Of a stretch of DNA of 21,316 bases, positions 5,970 to 14,373 are shown one piece after another. Below the pieces are notes generated by a model, which saw only the letters and a list, made by a program, of their open reading frames with translations, made no database searches and was not told the DNA's origin. The translations under genes and the position numbers were made by a program. Origin of the DNA: Bacteroidota bacterium. GTDB taxonomy: Bacteria; Bacteroidota; Bacteroidia; B-17B0; Aurantibacillaceae. The DNA lies in assembly GCA_025360565.1 (NCBI GenBank), contig JANYBY010000150.1:1-21316 (forward strand). The letters run 5' to 3'. How positions within the stretch are numbered: the first letter of the stretch is position 1; every line of letters begins with the position of its first letter.

Positions 5970-8900
5970 ACAAAAAATACTTTTTTTTCTGATTGTATGT
6001 TTTGTTGGCATTAGCTCTAAAATTATTTCGCAAGTGGCAATTGCCGCTTCCCCAACCGCGGGATGCGTTCCGCAAACAGTTAATTTCAGTAGTCCCGCAG
6101 GTTCAGGATATTTTTGGCAGTTTGGTGATGGAGGAACTTCTGTTTTGCAAAATCCCGGGCATACTTATTTAACCACAGGGAATTTTGTTGTCACCTATAC
6201 TTCAAGTCTTGGTACCGCCACTCTTCTAGTAAAAATAAATGCCAACCCAACAGCAAATTTTAGCTATAATATTCCTGCAACGCATTGCGCTCCCGAAACT
6301 GTGACTTTTGTAAATACATCCACAAGCCCTACAACAATTCCTGTTGGTGGTAATCAATGGAATTTCGGGAATGGCGTGCCCTCTTCAGTACCCAGTCCTA
6401 CTTATTCATATCCGGGCGGCGGTTCATTTATTGTCAATCTAACAGTTACAGATAATAATGGATGTTCAAATACTTTTACGGCAGGCCCCATAAACGTTTC
6501 AACGCCACCAGTAGTTATTATTAGCACAAATCCTTCACCTGCCTCCGGCTGTACTGCCCCATTTATCTGCGCTTTCAGCGGTTCTAATTCTGTTAGCGGT
6601 TCTCCGATTCCGGGAGGCATGTCATACAATTGGAATTTCCCCGGTGGTGCACCCGGCTCTTCCGCTGCGCAAACACCCGGAAATGTTACTTACCCTGCTA
6701 TAGGGTCTTATAATGCAACATTAACTGTTACCGATAATAATAATTGCAGCGCATCGGCCGTAGTACCCGTTATTGTAAGTCAGCCGGTAGTTTCGGTGGT
6801 TGTTCCAAGTGTAATTTGTATTTACGATACTTTAAAGTGTAATGATAATTCAACAGGATCAAGTACGCTTTGGCAATTCAGCGATGGTGCGGTTTTAACA
6901 ATGCCCGGAATTTATTTTGGGATCCCACGGACCTTCATTGCCCCACCATATAAAAATTTAAAAAAATATAATCCGGCCTGGCAAGGTGCTTTTCAAACAG
7001 CGGGAATAAAAACAGTTACCATCACCGCCTTTGGTGGCGGAACTTGTACTGCAACCCAGGTAAAAACTATTACTGTTGAAAAATCTACGGCAACAATTAC
7101 GGCCACTCCTCCAACATTCAGTTGTAATAGTCCTTTTCTTTGTCCGTACTCAGGCATTACTTCTACCAATGCAGCTTCTTATTTTTGGAGCGTGGTAAAT
7201 TGCAATGGCGCAATTCTTACAAGTACAAATCCCAGTCCAACGTTTACAATTACTCAGGGGAGTTTAAATCCATATACAATTTACCCCTATTGTGTCCCTG
7301 TTATTAATCTTGTTGTGACAAGCGCTCCCGGAGGTTGTACGAATTTAGCAACTTTTACTGCAGATACCTTAAGAAAACCTACGGCATGGTTCAATAAAAA
7401 TAAAAAAGAAGGTTGTGTTCCCTTAACGGTAAACTTTCGCGACAGTAGCCAGGCTTATCTTCCGCCTTATCCTTTTTCAATAACGGGTTATACATGGAAC
7501 AATGGGGCTTCACCACCACAAATTATTAGCGGGCCCGCTCCAACTTTTTCAAATGTAAACTTTACGTATACAGCAACGGGAACTTACACGCCCTTTTTAA
7601 TAATACAAACCGCGCAAGGGTGTATTGATACCTCTTTTGTAGATACGGTGTATGTAGCAAGTCCCTCGCCATTGAGTTTTAGTTTTTCTCCTAATGTGGT
7701 TTGCCCAAACCAAACAGTTTCTATTATAAATACTTCGGCCAATCAAAATTTAATTCAGCACTGGCATGTGTTGAGTGATAATGGTTATTTCAGCGGCTGC
7801 GTGGGCGATCCTAATCCCGGTTGGGTATTTACGCACATTGGCGCGCATACATTCACATTGCAGGCCTGGAAACATAGTTGCTTAAGCAGTACAACCATTC
7901 CGCAAACCGTTCAGGTCAATGGGCCCATAGTTCATAGTCGCTTTACAACAAATTGTACCAATCGAAAAACCGTTTTCTTTCAAACCGAAATTCAGGATGC
8001 AGCTACAACTAATTTAAACTTTGGCGATGCCTCGTCTGTGGTCATACCCGGCGTTCTCGGCTCCGTCATAACGCATACTATTAATCACACTTATGCAAAT
8101 ACCGGAGACTATACGGTAACCGTCGTCAGTTCAAACGGATCGGGCACCTGTTCTCCATTTACTTACACCATGTTAGTGCAGGTGCGTGATGTGCAGGCAG
8201 ATATTGCTTTATCGCCAACGGTCTGTTCGGGTTTATCAACTGTTTTTAGTGCAGCCTCTTCAACCGATGTTTTAGTAAGTTGTAACAGTGTAGGGTATAC
8301 CTGGTATTTTGACAATTTAGCTCCAAAGGTCACAGTTGTGCCAACCATTTCTTATTCATGGGCCGCACCGGGAATTCATGCAGTTGTGTTGGAAGTAAAA
8401 GACATTAATAGTTGCAGCGATACGACTCGCAGGTTAATTCGAGTAAGTAGCGCTTCTCCTGCATTTAATATGATAAGTCCGATTTGTTTATCAACCGGTA
8501 CAGTTCAATTTAATAATACAACTTCGCAATTACCTGATCCTATCACTTCATACAATTGGGGTTTTGGAGACGGTGGTGTATCAAGTGCAACAAATCCAAT
8601 TCATAATTATACAGCAGCAGCGGTTCCAAATTCTACTTACGCTGTTTTTTTAACTGCCACAAATTCTTTGGGCTGTGTTGCTTCAACAAGTTTGGTAATG
8701 CAGGTAAATAATCCGAGCGCGATCATGAATGCGTTGCCGGGAACATTTATTTGCGTAGGGCAAACAGTACAGATTTCAGCGCCTGCAGGTTATACATCCT
8801 ATTCGTTAAGTTATGGCGACGGTTCTCCAAATTATGTCGGCGGTAGCAATGCCACTGTTCACAGTTATACTGCTGCGGGCGGTTATACTGCCTCGATATT

Positions 8901-10515
8901 AGTTACCGATCCGAGCGGTTGTCAGAACACTAGCGTGCTGGCGTTTAGTGTGCAAAGTTACCCGATCGCAAATTTCTCAATTATTTCTCCGGGCGCTCAA
9001 TTTCCAAATGTGGCTTGCTTAGGAAATAATATTACATTCTCATCTACTTCTACTTCCACACCAACTTATCCTTTATCTTATGCATGGGATATTGGGAACG
9101 GAGCAAACATTCAGCCAATTGTGGCCGTGGTTGCAACTTATACAGCACCCGGTGTTTTTCCTGTAACATTAACGGTTACTACACCAAATGGCTGTGCAAT
9201 GGTAATTACAAAAACTGTACAAGTGTATAGCGCCACCGCTAATCTTAATTTAAATAAAACTACCATTTGCCTTGGGGAAGCCATCGATTTTAATATAAAA
9301 AATTACAACAATGTTTTTGCCTGGACATGGGATTTTGCGGACGGGGATACGTTAAGAGTTTACTCTCCTAATTTTGGCCCGGTTGTTACGCACACCTATG
9401 TAAATTTTTTATCGAACGGAAGTTTAACCGTGAGTTTAATTTATTACACATCTAATTACGCTTGTAAATTTTTTGATAAGCAGGTTATAACCGTTGTAAA
9501 AGTAACGGCGGGTTTCAATCGTAACAACGAAATTGCGCAAATAGATTCTGTTCACTGTATTGGTTCGGTAGATCAATTCAGTAATACAACTGCTAATGCG
9601 GCAAACCTTTCTTTTAATTGGAATTTCGGAGATGGAAATACTTCTAATAATCAAAACCCAACAAATACTTATTCGGTTCCCGGAATTTATTTTGTAACGT
9701 TCACCGTGGTACAATCACCCGAAGGCTGTATTGGTACTTCATCAAAAAAGATGATCATTAATCCCTTACCTACTGTTGCTATTGCGCCAACATCAACTTG
9801 TCAGAATCAGCTATTCACTCTAACGGGAAGTGGCCCGCCTAATTTAATTTCATATACCTGGACGCCACCTTTTGGCATAACAAATCCATCGTCCCTCGTT
9901 ACACAGGCCACAGCATCGGCTACAACAGATTATACACTAACGGTTACCGATGTTAATGGCTGTAAGAATTTTACAACGCAAAACGTTTACATCCAATTGC
10001 CGCCAAAAAATATTAAGTGGGATACAACTTTAATTATTGGTCAGCCCATTCCTATCAACGGAAATGCCGGCCTCAATTTAAGTTATACTTGGACGCCAAT
10101 CACCGATCTGAGTTGCAGTACTTGCGCTTACCCAACATCCACTTCAACAAATAATATTACATATTCAGTAACTATTAAAGATGCAATGGGTTGTTTTACC
10201 GCTACAAATACGTATGATATTTTTATTGAACCAAAAAGCACGGTTGATGTGCCAACAGCCTTTACACCAAATGGAGATGGTACAAATGATATTATTTATG
10301 TTGACGGATGGGGAATAAAAAAATTAAAATATTTCAGAATTTTTAATCGCTGGGGGCAATTATTATTTGAAAGTACTGATATAAAAATTGGGTGGGATGG
10401 AACGTTTAAAGGCGTTCCGCAAAACATGGAAACTTATGTGTATCAGGTTTCCGCCGAAACATACGTGGATAAAGATCCGGTATTAAAAACCGGAAGTTTT
10501 AAATTGATTCGCTAA
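5962..10515 (+). CDS. Giant PKD/Ig-repeat surface protein with T9SS type B sorting domain
   Basis: The 1517-residue protein starts with a signal peptide (KQKILFFLIVCFVGISS). About 14-16 beta-sandwich modules of 80-100 residues follow. Clear PKD motifs occur at about residues 54 (WQFGDGG), 132 (WNFGNG), 864 (NWGFGDGG), 950 (SYGDGSP), 1122 (WDFADGD) and 1219 (NWNFGDGN); others are degenerate. Two Ig-like modules (YTWTP near 1298 and 1375) precede the end. Residues 1430-1517 (PTAFTPNGDGTNDIIYV, FNRWGQLLFES, GWDGTFKG, GSFKLIR) are the gliding-motility-associated C-terminal domain used as a type B T9SS sorting signal. Most modules carry one Cys near each end. It is probably a secreted or surface-attached adhesin. 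The ATG at 5962 was chosen over 5905 because the promoter lies between them. The PorP/SprF and OmpA genes follow directly. Confidence 0.9.
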   Translation: MFKQKILFFLIVCFVGISSKIISQVAIAASPTAGCVPQTVNFSSPAGSGYFWQFGDGGTSVLQNPGHTYLTTGNFVVTYTSSLGTATLLVKINANPTANFSYNIPATHCAPETVTFVNTSTSPTTIPVGGNQWNFGNGVPSSVPSPTYSYPGGGSFIVNLTVTDNNGCSNTFTAGPINVSTPPVVIISTNPSPASGCTAPFICAFSGSNSVSGSPIPGGMSYNWNFPGGAPGSSAAQTPGNVTYPAIGSYNATLTVTDNNNCSASAVVPVIVSQPVVSVVVPSVICIYDTLKCNDNSTGSSTLWQFSDGAVLTMPGIYFGIPRTFIAPPYKNLKKYNPAWQGAFQTAGIKTVTITAFGGGTCTATQVKTITVEKSTATITATPPTFSCNSPFLCPYSGITSTNAASYFWSVVNCNGAILTSTNPSPTFTITQGSLNPYTIYPYCVPVINLVVTSAPGGCTNLATFTADTLRKPTAWFNKNKKEGCVPLTVNFRDSSQAYLPPYPFSITGYTWNNGASPPQIISGPAPTFSNVNFTYTATGTYTPFLIIQTAQGCIDTSFVDTVYVASPSPLSFSFSPNVVCPNQTVSIINTSANQNLIQHWHVLSDNGYFSGCVGDPNPGWVFTHIGAHTFTLQAWKHSCLSSTTIPQTVQVNGPIVHSRFTTNCTNRKTVFFQTEIQDAATTNLNFGDASSVVIPGVLGSVITHTINHTYANTGDYTVTVVSSNGSGTCSPFTYTMLVQVRDVQADIALSPTVCSGLSTVFSAASSTDVLVSCNSVGYTWYFDNLAPKVTVVPTISYSWAAPGIHAVVLEVKDINSCSDTTRRLIRVSSASPAFNMISPICLSTGTVQFNNTTSQLPDPITSYNWGFGDGGVSSATNPIHNYTAAAVPNSTYAVFLTATNSLGCVASTSLVMQVNNPSAIMNALPGTFICVGQTVQISAPAGYTSYSLSYGDGSPNYVGGSNATVHSYTAAGGYTASILVTDPSGCQNTSVLAFSVQSYPIANFSIISPGAQFPNVACLGNNITFSSTSTSTPTYPLSYAWDIGNGANIQPIVAVVATYTAPGVFPVTLTVTTPNGCAMVITKTVQVYSATANLNLNKTTICLGEAIDFNIKNYNNVFAWTWDFADGDTLRVYSPNFGPVVTHTYVNFLSNGSLTVSLIYYTSNYACKFFDKQVITVVKVTAGFNRNNEIAQIDSVHCIGSVDQFSNTTANAANLSFNWNFGDGNTSNNQNPTNTYSVPGIYFVTFTVVQSPEGCIGTSSKKMIINPLPTVAIAPTSTCQNQLFTLTGSGPPNLISYTWTPPFGITNPSSLVTQATASATTDYTLTVTDVNGCKNFTTQNVYIQLPPKNIKWDTTLIIGQPIPINGNAGLNLSYTWTPITDLSCSTCAYPTSTSTNNITYSVTIKDAMGCFTATNTYDIFIEPKSTVDVPTAFTPNGDGTNDIIYVDGWGIKKLKYFRIFNRWGQLLFESTDIKIGWDGTFKGVPQNMETYVYQVSAETYVDKDPVLKTGSFKLIR

Positions 10516-10605
10516 TTCCGTGAATAGGAACTTTAAAAATATTTTACAAAAACTCATAACTACTTTTAAAAAAAGGGTCCCCGATTTCCTGCCTCTAAAA
10601 GCCGT

Positions 10606-10643
10606 TTCAAGTGCTTCCCTTTGGGAAGGATTTAGGATGGGTG
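10606..10643. repeat. 38-bp dispersed repeat, copy 2, forming the start of the PorP/SprF gene
   Basis: This copy is identical to 4883-4920 except for one base. Here it is read in frame (SASLWEGFRMGG). Its own AAGGA (10626-10630), six bases before its own ATG (10637), looks like a ribosome binding site with start codon. Two GGGTGAGGCT-like units follow at 10650-10670. Confidence 0.8.
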
Positions 10644-11662
10644 GATATAAGGGTGAGGCTAGGGTGAGGCTAACGCTTTGCGCCTTGTTTTTTTTAACTT
10701 TTATTTCCGAGGCCCAAGATGTTCACTTTAGTCAATATTATTTTTCCCCGCTTTCATTAAATCCGGCCAACACGGGTAATTACAAGGGCGATTATCGTTT
10801 TTTCGGAAATTATCGCAGCCAATGGCGCGATATTTCAAAAGCATACAATACATATTCAGCAGGGGGCGATGTAAATTTTTACCCTAGCAATTTAAATTTT
10901 AGCGGAGGTTTAATTTTTATAAGCGATAAGTCAGGTGGCAATTTAAACGTAAGTAAAATTATGCCTTCTTTGGCGTTTCATCATAAGCTTGGGGAATTTA
11001 ATATGAGTTACGGTGTGCAACCGGGGTATGTGATGAAGTCGATCGATTTTTATTCGCATTCTTTTCCGGAGCAATTAAATTGGAGCACCGGAAAGTTTGA
11101 TAATACCCTTACAAACAGCGAAACAAATGTAATTCAGCGTTCTAATTATTTTGATCTGAACGCGGGAATAGTTTCTTCAAGAAGATTCGGAAAAATTGAA
11201 CCGGAGATAGGCATCGCAATTTTCCATATAAATAAACCCAAAGAAACATTTGTGAGTGGTAACAATCATCTTCAAATACGGCAGGCTTATAACATTGGTT
11301 TAAATTATTATTTAAACGATAAAATTATTTTGAAAGGATATAGTTTGTATGGTTATACAACAAAGGCCAGCGATTGGGTAAGTGGAGTTAATGTAGAATA
11401 TGTTTTATCAAAAAGTACATTCTTTACCAATTCCGTGTTTGGCGGTTTTATGTGGCGCTCGGGCTTTAATCGTAATCCCGATGCGGGCATTGCAACAATC
11501 GGCATGAATTATTCGCATTACACCATTGGGTTTAGTTACGACATTACTTTTTCGGGATTAAAAACAGCAGTTGATTATAAAGGCGCGTTTGAATTGGCAT
11601 TAATTTATAGGGCAAGAAATTCACGCCTTGGTAAAAAAATTATTCCTTGTGAGAGATATTAA
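10637..11662 (+). CDS. PorP/SprF-family outer-membrane protein paired with the PKD protein
   Basis: The mature part begins QDVHFSQYYFSPLSLNPANT, a hallmark of the PorP/SprF family of T9SS outer-membrane proteins, and alternating beta strands continue to the C-terminus. SprF-type members help secrete or anchor the adhesin encoded just upstream. From the ATG at 10637 the protein has 341 residues and a normal signal peptide, MGGYKGEARVRL then LTLCALFFLTFISEA. An in-frame GTG at 10520, 4 bp after the PKD gene, would add 39 residues (starting MNRNFKNILQ) and put the hydrophobic core unusually far in. I favour 10637, which has AAGGA six bases ahead, but the GTG may be the ancestral start. The 3' end overlaps the next gene by 35 bp. 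Confidence 0.85.
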   Translation: MGGYKGEARVRLTLCALFFLTFISEAQDVHFSQYYFSPLSLNPANTGNYKGDYRFFGNYRSQWRDISKAYNTYSAGGDVNFYPSNLNFSGGLIFISDKSGGNLNVSKIMPSLAFHHKLGEFNMSYGVQPGYVMKSIDFYSHSFPEQLNWSTGKFDNTLTNSETNVIQRSNYFDLNAGIVSSRRFGKIEPEIGIAIFHINKPKETFVSGNNHLQIRQAYNIGLNYYLNDKIILKGYSLYGYTTKASDWVSGVNVEYVLSKSTFFTNSVFGGFMWRSGFNRNPDAGIATIGMNYSHYTIGFSYDITFSGLKTAVDYKGAFELALIYRARNSRLGKKIIPCERY

Positions 11663-13745
11663 GCATATATCGATTGCTTTTTTTAAGCTACTATCCTTTA
11701 GAAAAGAGGTTAGAGTAGGGCTGTTTTTTCTTACCTTTCTTTTTTCTTTCAGCGTCAATGCGCAAACCGATAGTATGGTTGTAAAACGTTCTAAACCAAA
11801 ACAATTAAAACGTTTGGGTAAAAGCGCGGTTCAACAACACGATCCAAGTACAGCCATTGTATTCTTTGAGGCTTATTTAAAAAGAACCAAAGCGGATCCA
11901 ACTGTTTTGTATTTATTGGCGCAATCGTACTACGAAATTGGCGATTATGAAAAAGCGCAGAATATGTTTTTGAAAGCCTATGATACGCACAGCGAAAAAA
12001 CCGGCACCGCTTTATATTATTATGCGCAAATGCAAAAATCAAATGGTAAGTACGATAGCGCGAAAGTTAATTTCCGGAAATTTAAAAAAGAATATAAGGG
12101 TGATGAAAAGCAATTGAAAAAACAAGCAGCAAAAGAAATTCTTTTTTGTGATTCAGTTCAAAAATTAGCGGGCACCGAAAAAAAGATTATCATCACGCAT
12201 TTAGACTCTACCATAAATAAAATAAATACCGAAGCGGGTCCGGTTAATATGGATGAAAATACTTTGGTATTTGCCTCTTTAAGGACTGATAAAATTGAGT
12301 ACGTGAACGAAGATGATACAGCACACGGTGTTAACCGAAAATTATATTACGCCAAACGAAATGGAGACGAGTGGAAATTTGAAGGAGAATACGGCGGTAA
12401 TTTAAACGCCGCAGGATTTAATACAGGCAACGTTTGTTTTAGCCCGGATAGAAAACGCATTTATTTTACGAGATGTAAACCAAACTATAAGGCGGAAATG
12501 ATCTGTGCCATTTATGTTTCCGAAAAAAAGGGAGATGAATGGACGGAGCCTGTTAAATTGCCAAAAACAATTAACGAGCCTAAGCATACGTCCACGATGC
12601 CCGCTGTTACAACAGATCCGGTTAAAGGAAACGATATTATTTATTTTGTGAGCGACCGAAAAGAAGGAAAAGGCGGACTTGATATTTGGTACACCGTTTA
12701 CGATAAAAAAAATTCGGTTTATAAAAATCCGAAAAACGCGGGTAACAAGATCAACACATCGCGCAACGAAATGTCGCCTTTTTTTGATAACGAAACGCGC
12801 GCGCTTTATTTTAGTTCTCAGGGATGGAGCGGACTGGGGGGTTACGATGTTTACAAAGCAACCGGCGACGGTAAAAAATGGCTGAGCAACGAAAATGTTG
12901 GGCAGCCAATTAATTCAGGGGCTGATGATATTTATTATACTATATCTCCGAATAGGGAAGAAGGTTTTTTTGTAAGTAATCGCAAGGGCGGCAGTTCTTT
13001 AAAAAATAAAGCTTGTTGCGATGATATTTATCGGTACAGGCACAGCGAATACATAAAAATAAAATTGGATGGTTATGTTTTTGAAAAGGAAAATCCTAAA
13101 ACGCCCATTACCGATGCGACGATTGAAATTTACATAAGAGATAAAAAAACAAAAGAGCGAGCTTTAGTAAGAACCATTACAACCGATAAGAACGGAAATT
13201 ACAAAAGCAGCGTGGAAGCGGGGCAGGAATATTTTATCATCATTAAGAAAAAAGATTGGCTGGGAACAAGTACAGATGTAAGTACAGTAGGCATGACCAC
13301 TTCACAAGAAATAAAGAAGATCTCCTATCTCACAAAAGAACCAAAAGATCCTATTCACATTCCAAACATTCAATACGAGTTTGATAAATCAGTTATTTTA
13401 GAAAGTAGTAAGATCGCGATAGATACAACAGTGTTTGCGTTAATGCTTGCCAATCCGTTGGTGATCGTTGAAATTCAGTCGCACACGGATAGTAAAGGAA
13501 ATGAATTGTACAATTTAAAATTATCGCAAAAACGTGCTGAGAGTGTTGTAAATTATTTGGTAAGCAAAGGTATTAACGAAAAAAGATTAGTGCCAAAAGG
13601 TTACGGCGAAACCAAACATATTGCCCCGAACGAAAACCCCGACAATACCGATAATCCCGAAGGCCGCGCTAAAAATCGCCGTACCGATTTTAAGATCATT
13701 GGTAAATTAGATGTTGAGATCATCAACGATGCAGAGGTAGATTAA
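11628..13745 (+). CDS. PorE-like OmpA-family protein (TPR, beta-propeller, CRD, OmpA domains)
   Basis: Domains in order: signal peptide (VGLFFLTFLFSFSVNA); TPR-like helices at about 50-165 (LLAQSYYEIGDYEKAQNMFL); PD40/WD40-like propeller blades at about 215-460 (VCFSPDRKRIYFTR, MSPFFDNETRALYFSS, GGYDVYKA); a carboxypeptidase-regulatory-like domain at about 476-545 (GYVFEKENPKTPITDATIEI); and an OmpA peptidoglycan-binding domain at about 578-694 (IQYEFDKS, SHTDSKGN, LSQKRAESVVNYL, RAKNRR). This order matches PorE, the T9SS protein that binds peptidoglycan, and the OmpA proteins that follow sprF genes. The start is TTG at 11628, or GTG at 11649 in the same frame; an in-frame stop at 11601-11603 rules out more. 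It overlaps the PorP/SprF gene by 35 bp, suggesting coupled translation. No terminator of its own is evident. Confidence 0.88.
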   Translation: MVKKLFLVRDIKHISIAFFKLLSFRKEVRVGLFFLTFLFSFSVNAQTDSMVVKRSKPKQLKRLGKSAVQQHDPSTAIVFFEAYLKRTKADPTVLYLLAQSYYEIGDYEKAQNMFLKAYDTHSEKTGTALYYYAQMQKSNGKYDSAKVNFRKFKKEYKGDEKQLKKQAAKEILFCDSVQKLAGTEKKIIITHLDSTINKINTEAGPVNMDENTLVFASLRTDKIEYVNEDDTAHGVNRKLYYAKRNGDEWKFEGEYGGNLNAAGFNTGNVCFSPDRKRIYFTRCKPNYKAEMICAIYVSEKKGDEWTEPVKLPKTINEPKHTSTMPAVTTDPVKGNDIIYFVSDRKEGKGGLDIWYTVYDKKNSVYKNPKNAGNKINTSRNEMSPFFDNETRALYFSSQGWSGLGGYDVYKATGDGKKWLSNENVGQPINSGADDIYYTISPNREEGFFVSNRKGGSSLKNKACCDDIYRYRHSEYIKIKLDGYVFEKENPKTPITDATIEIYIRDKKTKERALVRTITTDKNGNYKSSVEAGQEYFIIIKKKDWLGTSTDVSTVGMTTSQEIKKISYLTKEPKDPIHIPNIQYEFDKSVILESSKIAIDTTVFALMLANPLVIVEIQSHTDSKGNELYNLKLSQKRAESVVNYLVSKGINEKRLVPKGYGETKHIAPNENPDNTDNPEGRAKNRRTDFKIIGKLDVEIINDAEVD
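11682..11723. repeat. Possible decayed relative of the 38-bp repeat
   Basis: By hand alignment, about 27 of the 38 repeat positions match with four single-base gaps, including TTTAAG, CCTTT, TTAG and GGG-TG in order. It codes for the basic segment just before the signal-peptide core, the same place as copy 2 in the preceding gene. The similarity could be chance. Confidence 0.35.
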
Positions 13746-13762
13746 TGTTTTTGGTTTGAGGT

Positions 13763-13798
13763 TTCAAGTTTATTGTTTCTAACTTCAAGTTTATAGTT
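13763..13798. repeat. Tandem 15-bp direct repeat
   Basis: TTCAAGTTTATTGTT (13763-13777) recurs as TTCAAGTTTATAGTT (13784-13798), 21 bp apart with one difference. It lies in the 157-bp spacer between the convergent OmpA and rpmE2 genes. No coding potential is evident. Confidence 0.5.
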
Positions 13799-13845
13799 GG
13801 ATTTTATGCACCCAGTCTCAATATTCATATCTCAATACTCAATTC

Positions 13846-13875
13846 AAAAAAAAAGCCCCGCAATTAAGCAGGGCT
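13846..13875 (-). terminator. Intrinsic terminator of rpmE2
   Basis: On the minus strand AGCCCTGC pairs with GCGGGGCT around a 6-base loop (13854-13875), with one G-T pair, and an 8-base T-tract follows (13853-13846). It lies 27 bp after the rpmE2 stop. On the plus strand the T-run is weaker, so it may only partly stop transcripts from the OmpA gene. Confidence 0.85.
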
Positions 13876-13902
13876 TGGTCTTTTAAAAATATAGATCGGA
13901 GA

Positions 13903-14154
13903 TTATTTCTTTTTAGAATAACGAGTTCTGAATTTATCAACACGGCCTGCAGTATCAACTAAAACCTGTTTTCCGGTGTAAAAAGGATGAGAGGTCATTG
14001 AAATATCCAATTTAACTAAAGGGTATTCGTTGCCATCTTCCCACTTTGAAACTTCTTTGGTTTCAGCACAAGAACGGGTTAAAAACGAATAGCCATTACT
14101 CATGTCTTTAAACACGCATAATCTATATCCTTCAGGGTGAGTTTCTTTTTTCAT
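13903..14154 (-). CDS. rpmE2: 50S ribosomal protein L31 type B
   Basis: The 83-residue protein opens MKKETHPEGYRLCVFKDMS and contains FLTRSCAETKEV and ISMTSHPFYTGKQ. The SHPFYTGKQ block and the short basic end (RVDKFRTRYSKKK) are typical of L31, and the length fits type B, the form without the zinc-binding Cys pair. It sits on the large ribosomal subunit. In some bacteria type B is the low-zinc paralogue, but in Bacteroidota it is often the only L31; the window cannot show which applies. The gene stands alone, with its own promoter (14178-14207) and terminator, between the OmpA gene (convergent) and porP (divergent). Confidence 0.95.
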   Translation of the reverse strand: MKKETHPEGYRLCVFKDMSNGYSFLTRSCAETKEVSKWEDGNEYPLVKLDISMTSHPFYTGKQVLVDTAGRVDKFRTRYSKKK

Positions 14155-14177
14155 GGGACAGTTTTAAAATAAGTTGG

Positions 14178-14207
14178 CAAATTTACTATTTATATCTCAA
14201 AGTACAA
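14178..14207 (-). promoter_or_regulatory. Promoter of rpmE2
   Basis: On the minus strand TTG (14207-14205) and TAAATTTG (14185-14178) are separated by 19 bp. The -7 box ends 23 bp before the ATG, so the leader is about 17-18 bases. Confidence 0.7.
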
Positions 14208-14292
14208 ACTTTATTCATCAAAAATTGGGCACATTTTAGTTTTTAGATGTAGCTCAGAATTTAACAATTAACAAAAAAAACTTTTCCAAAGT

Positions 14293-14322
14293 TTGTTTTT
14301 TAAAATTCTTTAACTAATTTAG
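14293..14322 (+). promoter_or_regulatory. Probable promoter of the porP-gldKLMN operon
   Basis: TTG at 14293-14295 and TAATTTAG at 14315-14322 are 19 bp apart; the -7 box has one mismatch to TAnnTTTG. The predicted start near 14328 leaves a leader of about 45 bases containing AGTATACT (14330-14337) and a similar AGTATGCT further on. No better match was seen in the spacer. Confidence 0.5.
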
Positions 14323-14373
14323 CGCCTTAAGTATACTGAGTAAAAGTATGCTTTCAATTATTAAACATAAAGT

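Noticed and set aside
5916..6011. 32-codon N-terminal extension of the M43-like gene
   Set aside because: It would start inside the PKD protein gene, contain that gene's signal-peptide region in antisense, and lie upstream of the matching promoter.
5962..10515. CRISPR or tandem DNA repeats
   Set aside because: The periodicity is at protein level (PKD modules); DNA sequences of the modules are too divergent to be DNA repeats.
13746..14373. tRNA or small RNA in the spacers around rpmE2
   Set aside because: No cloverleaf or other conserved RNA fold was found; the spacers are accounted for by repeats, a terminator and two promoters.
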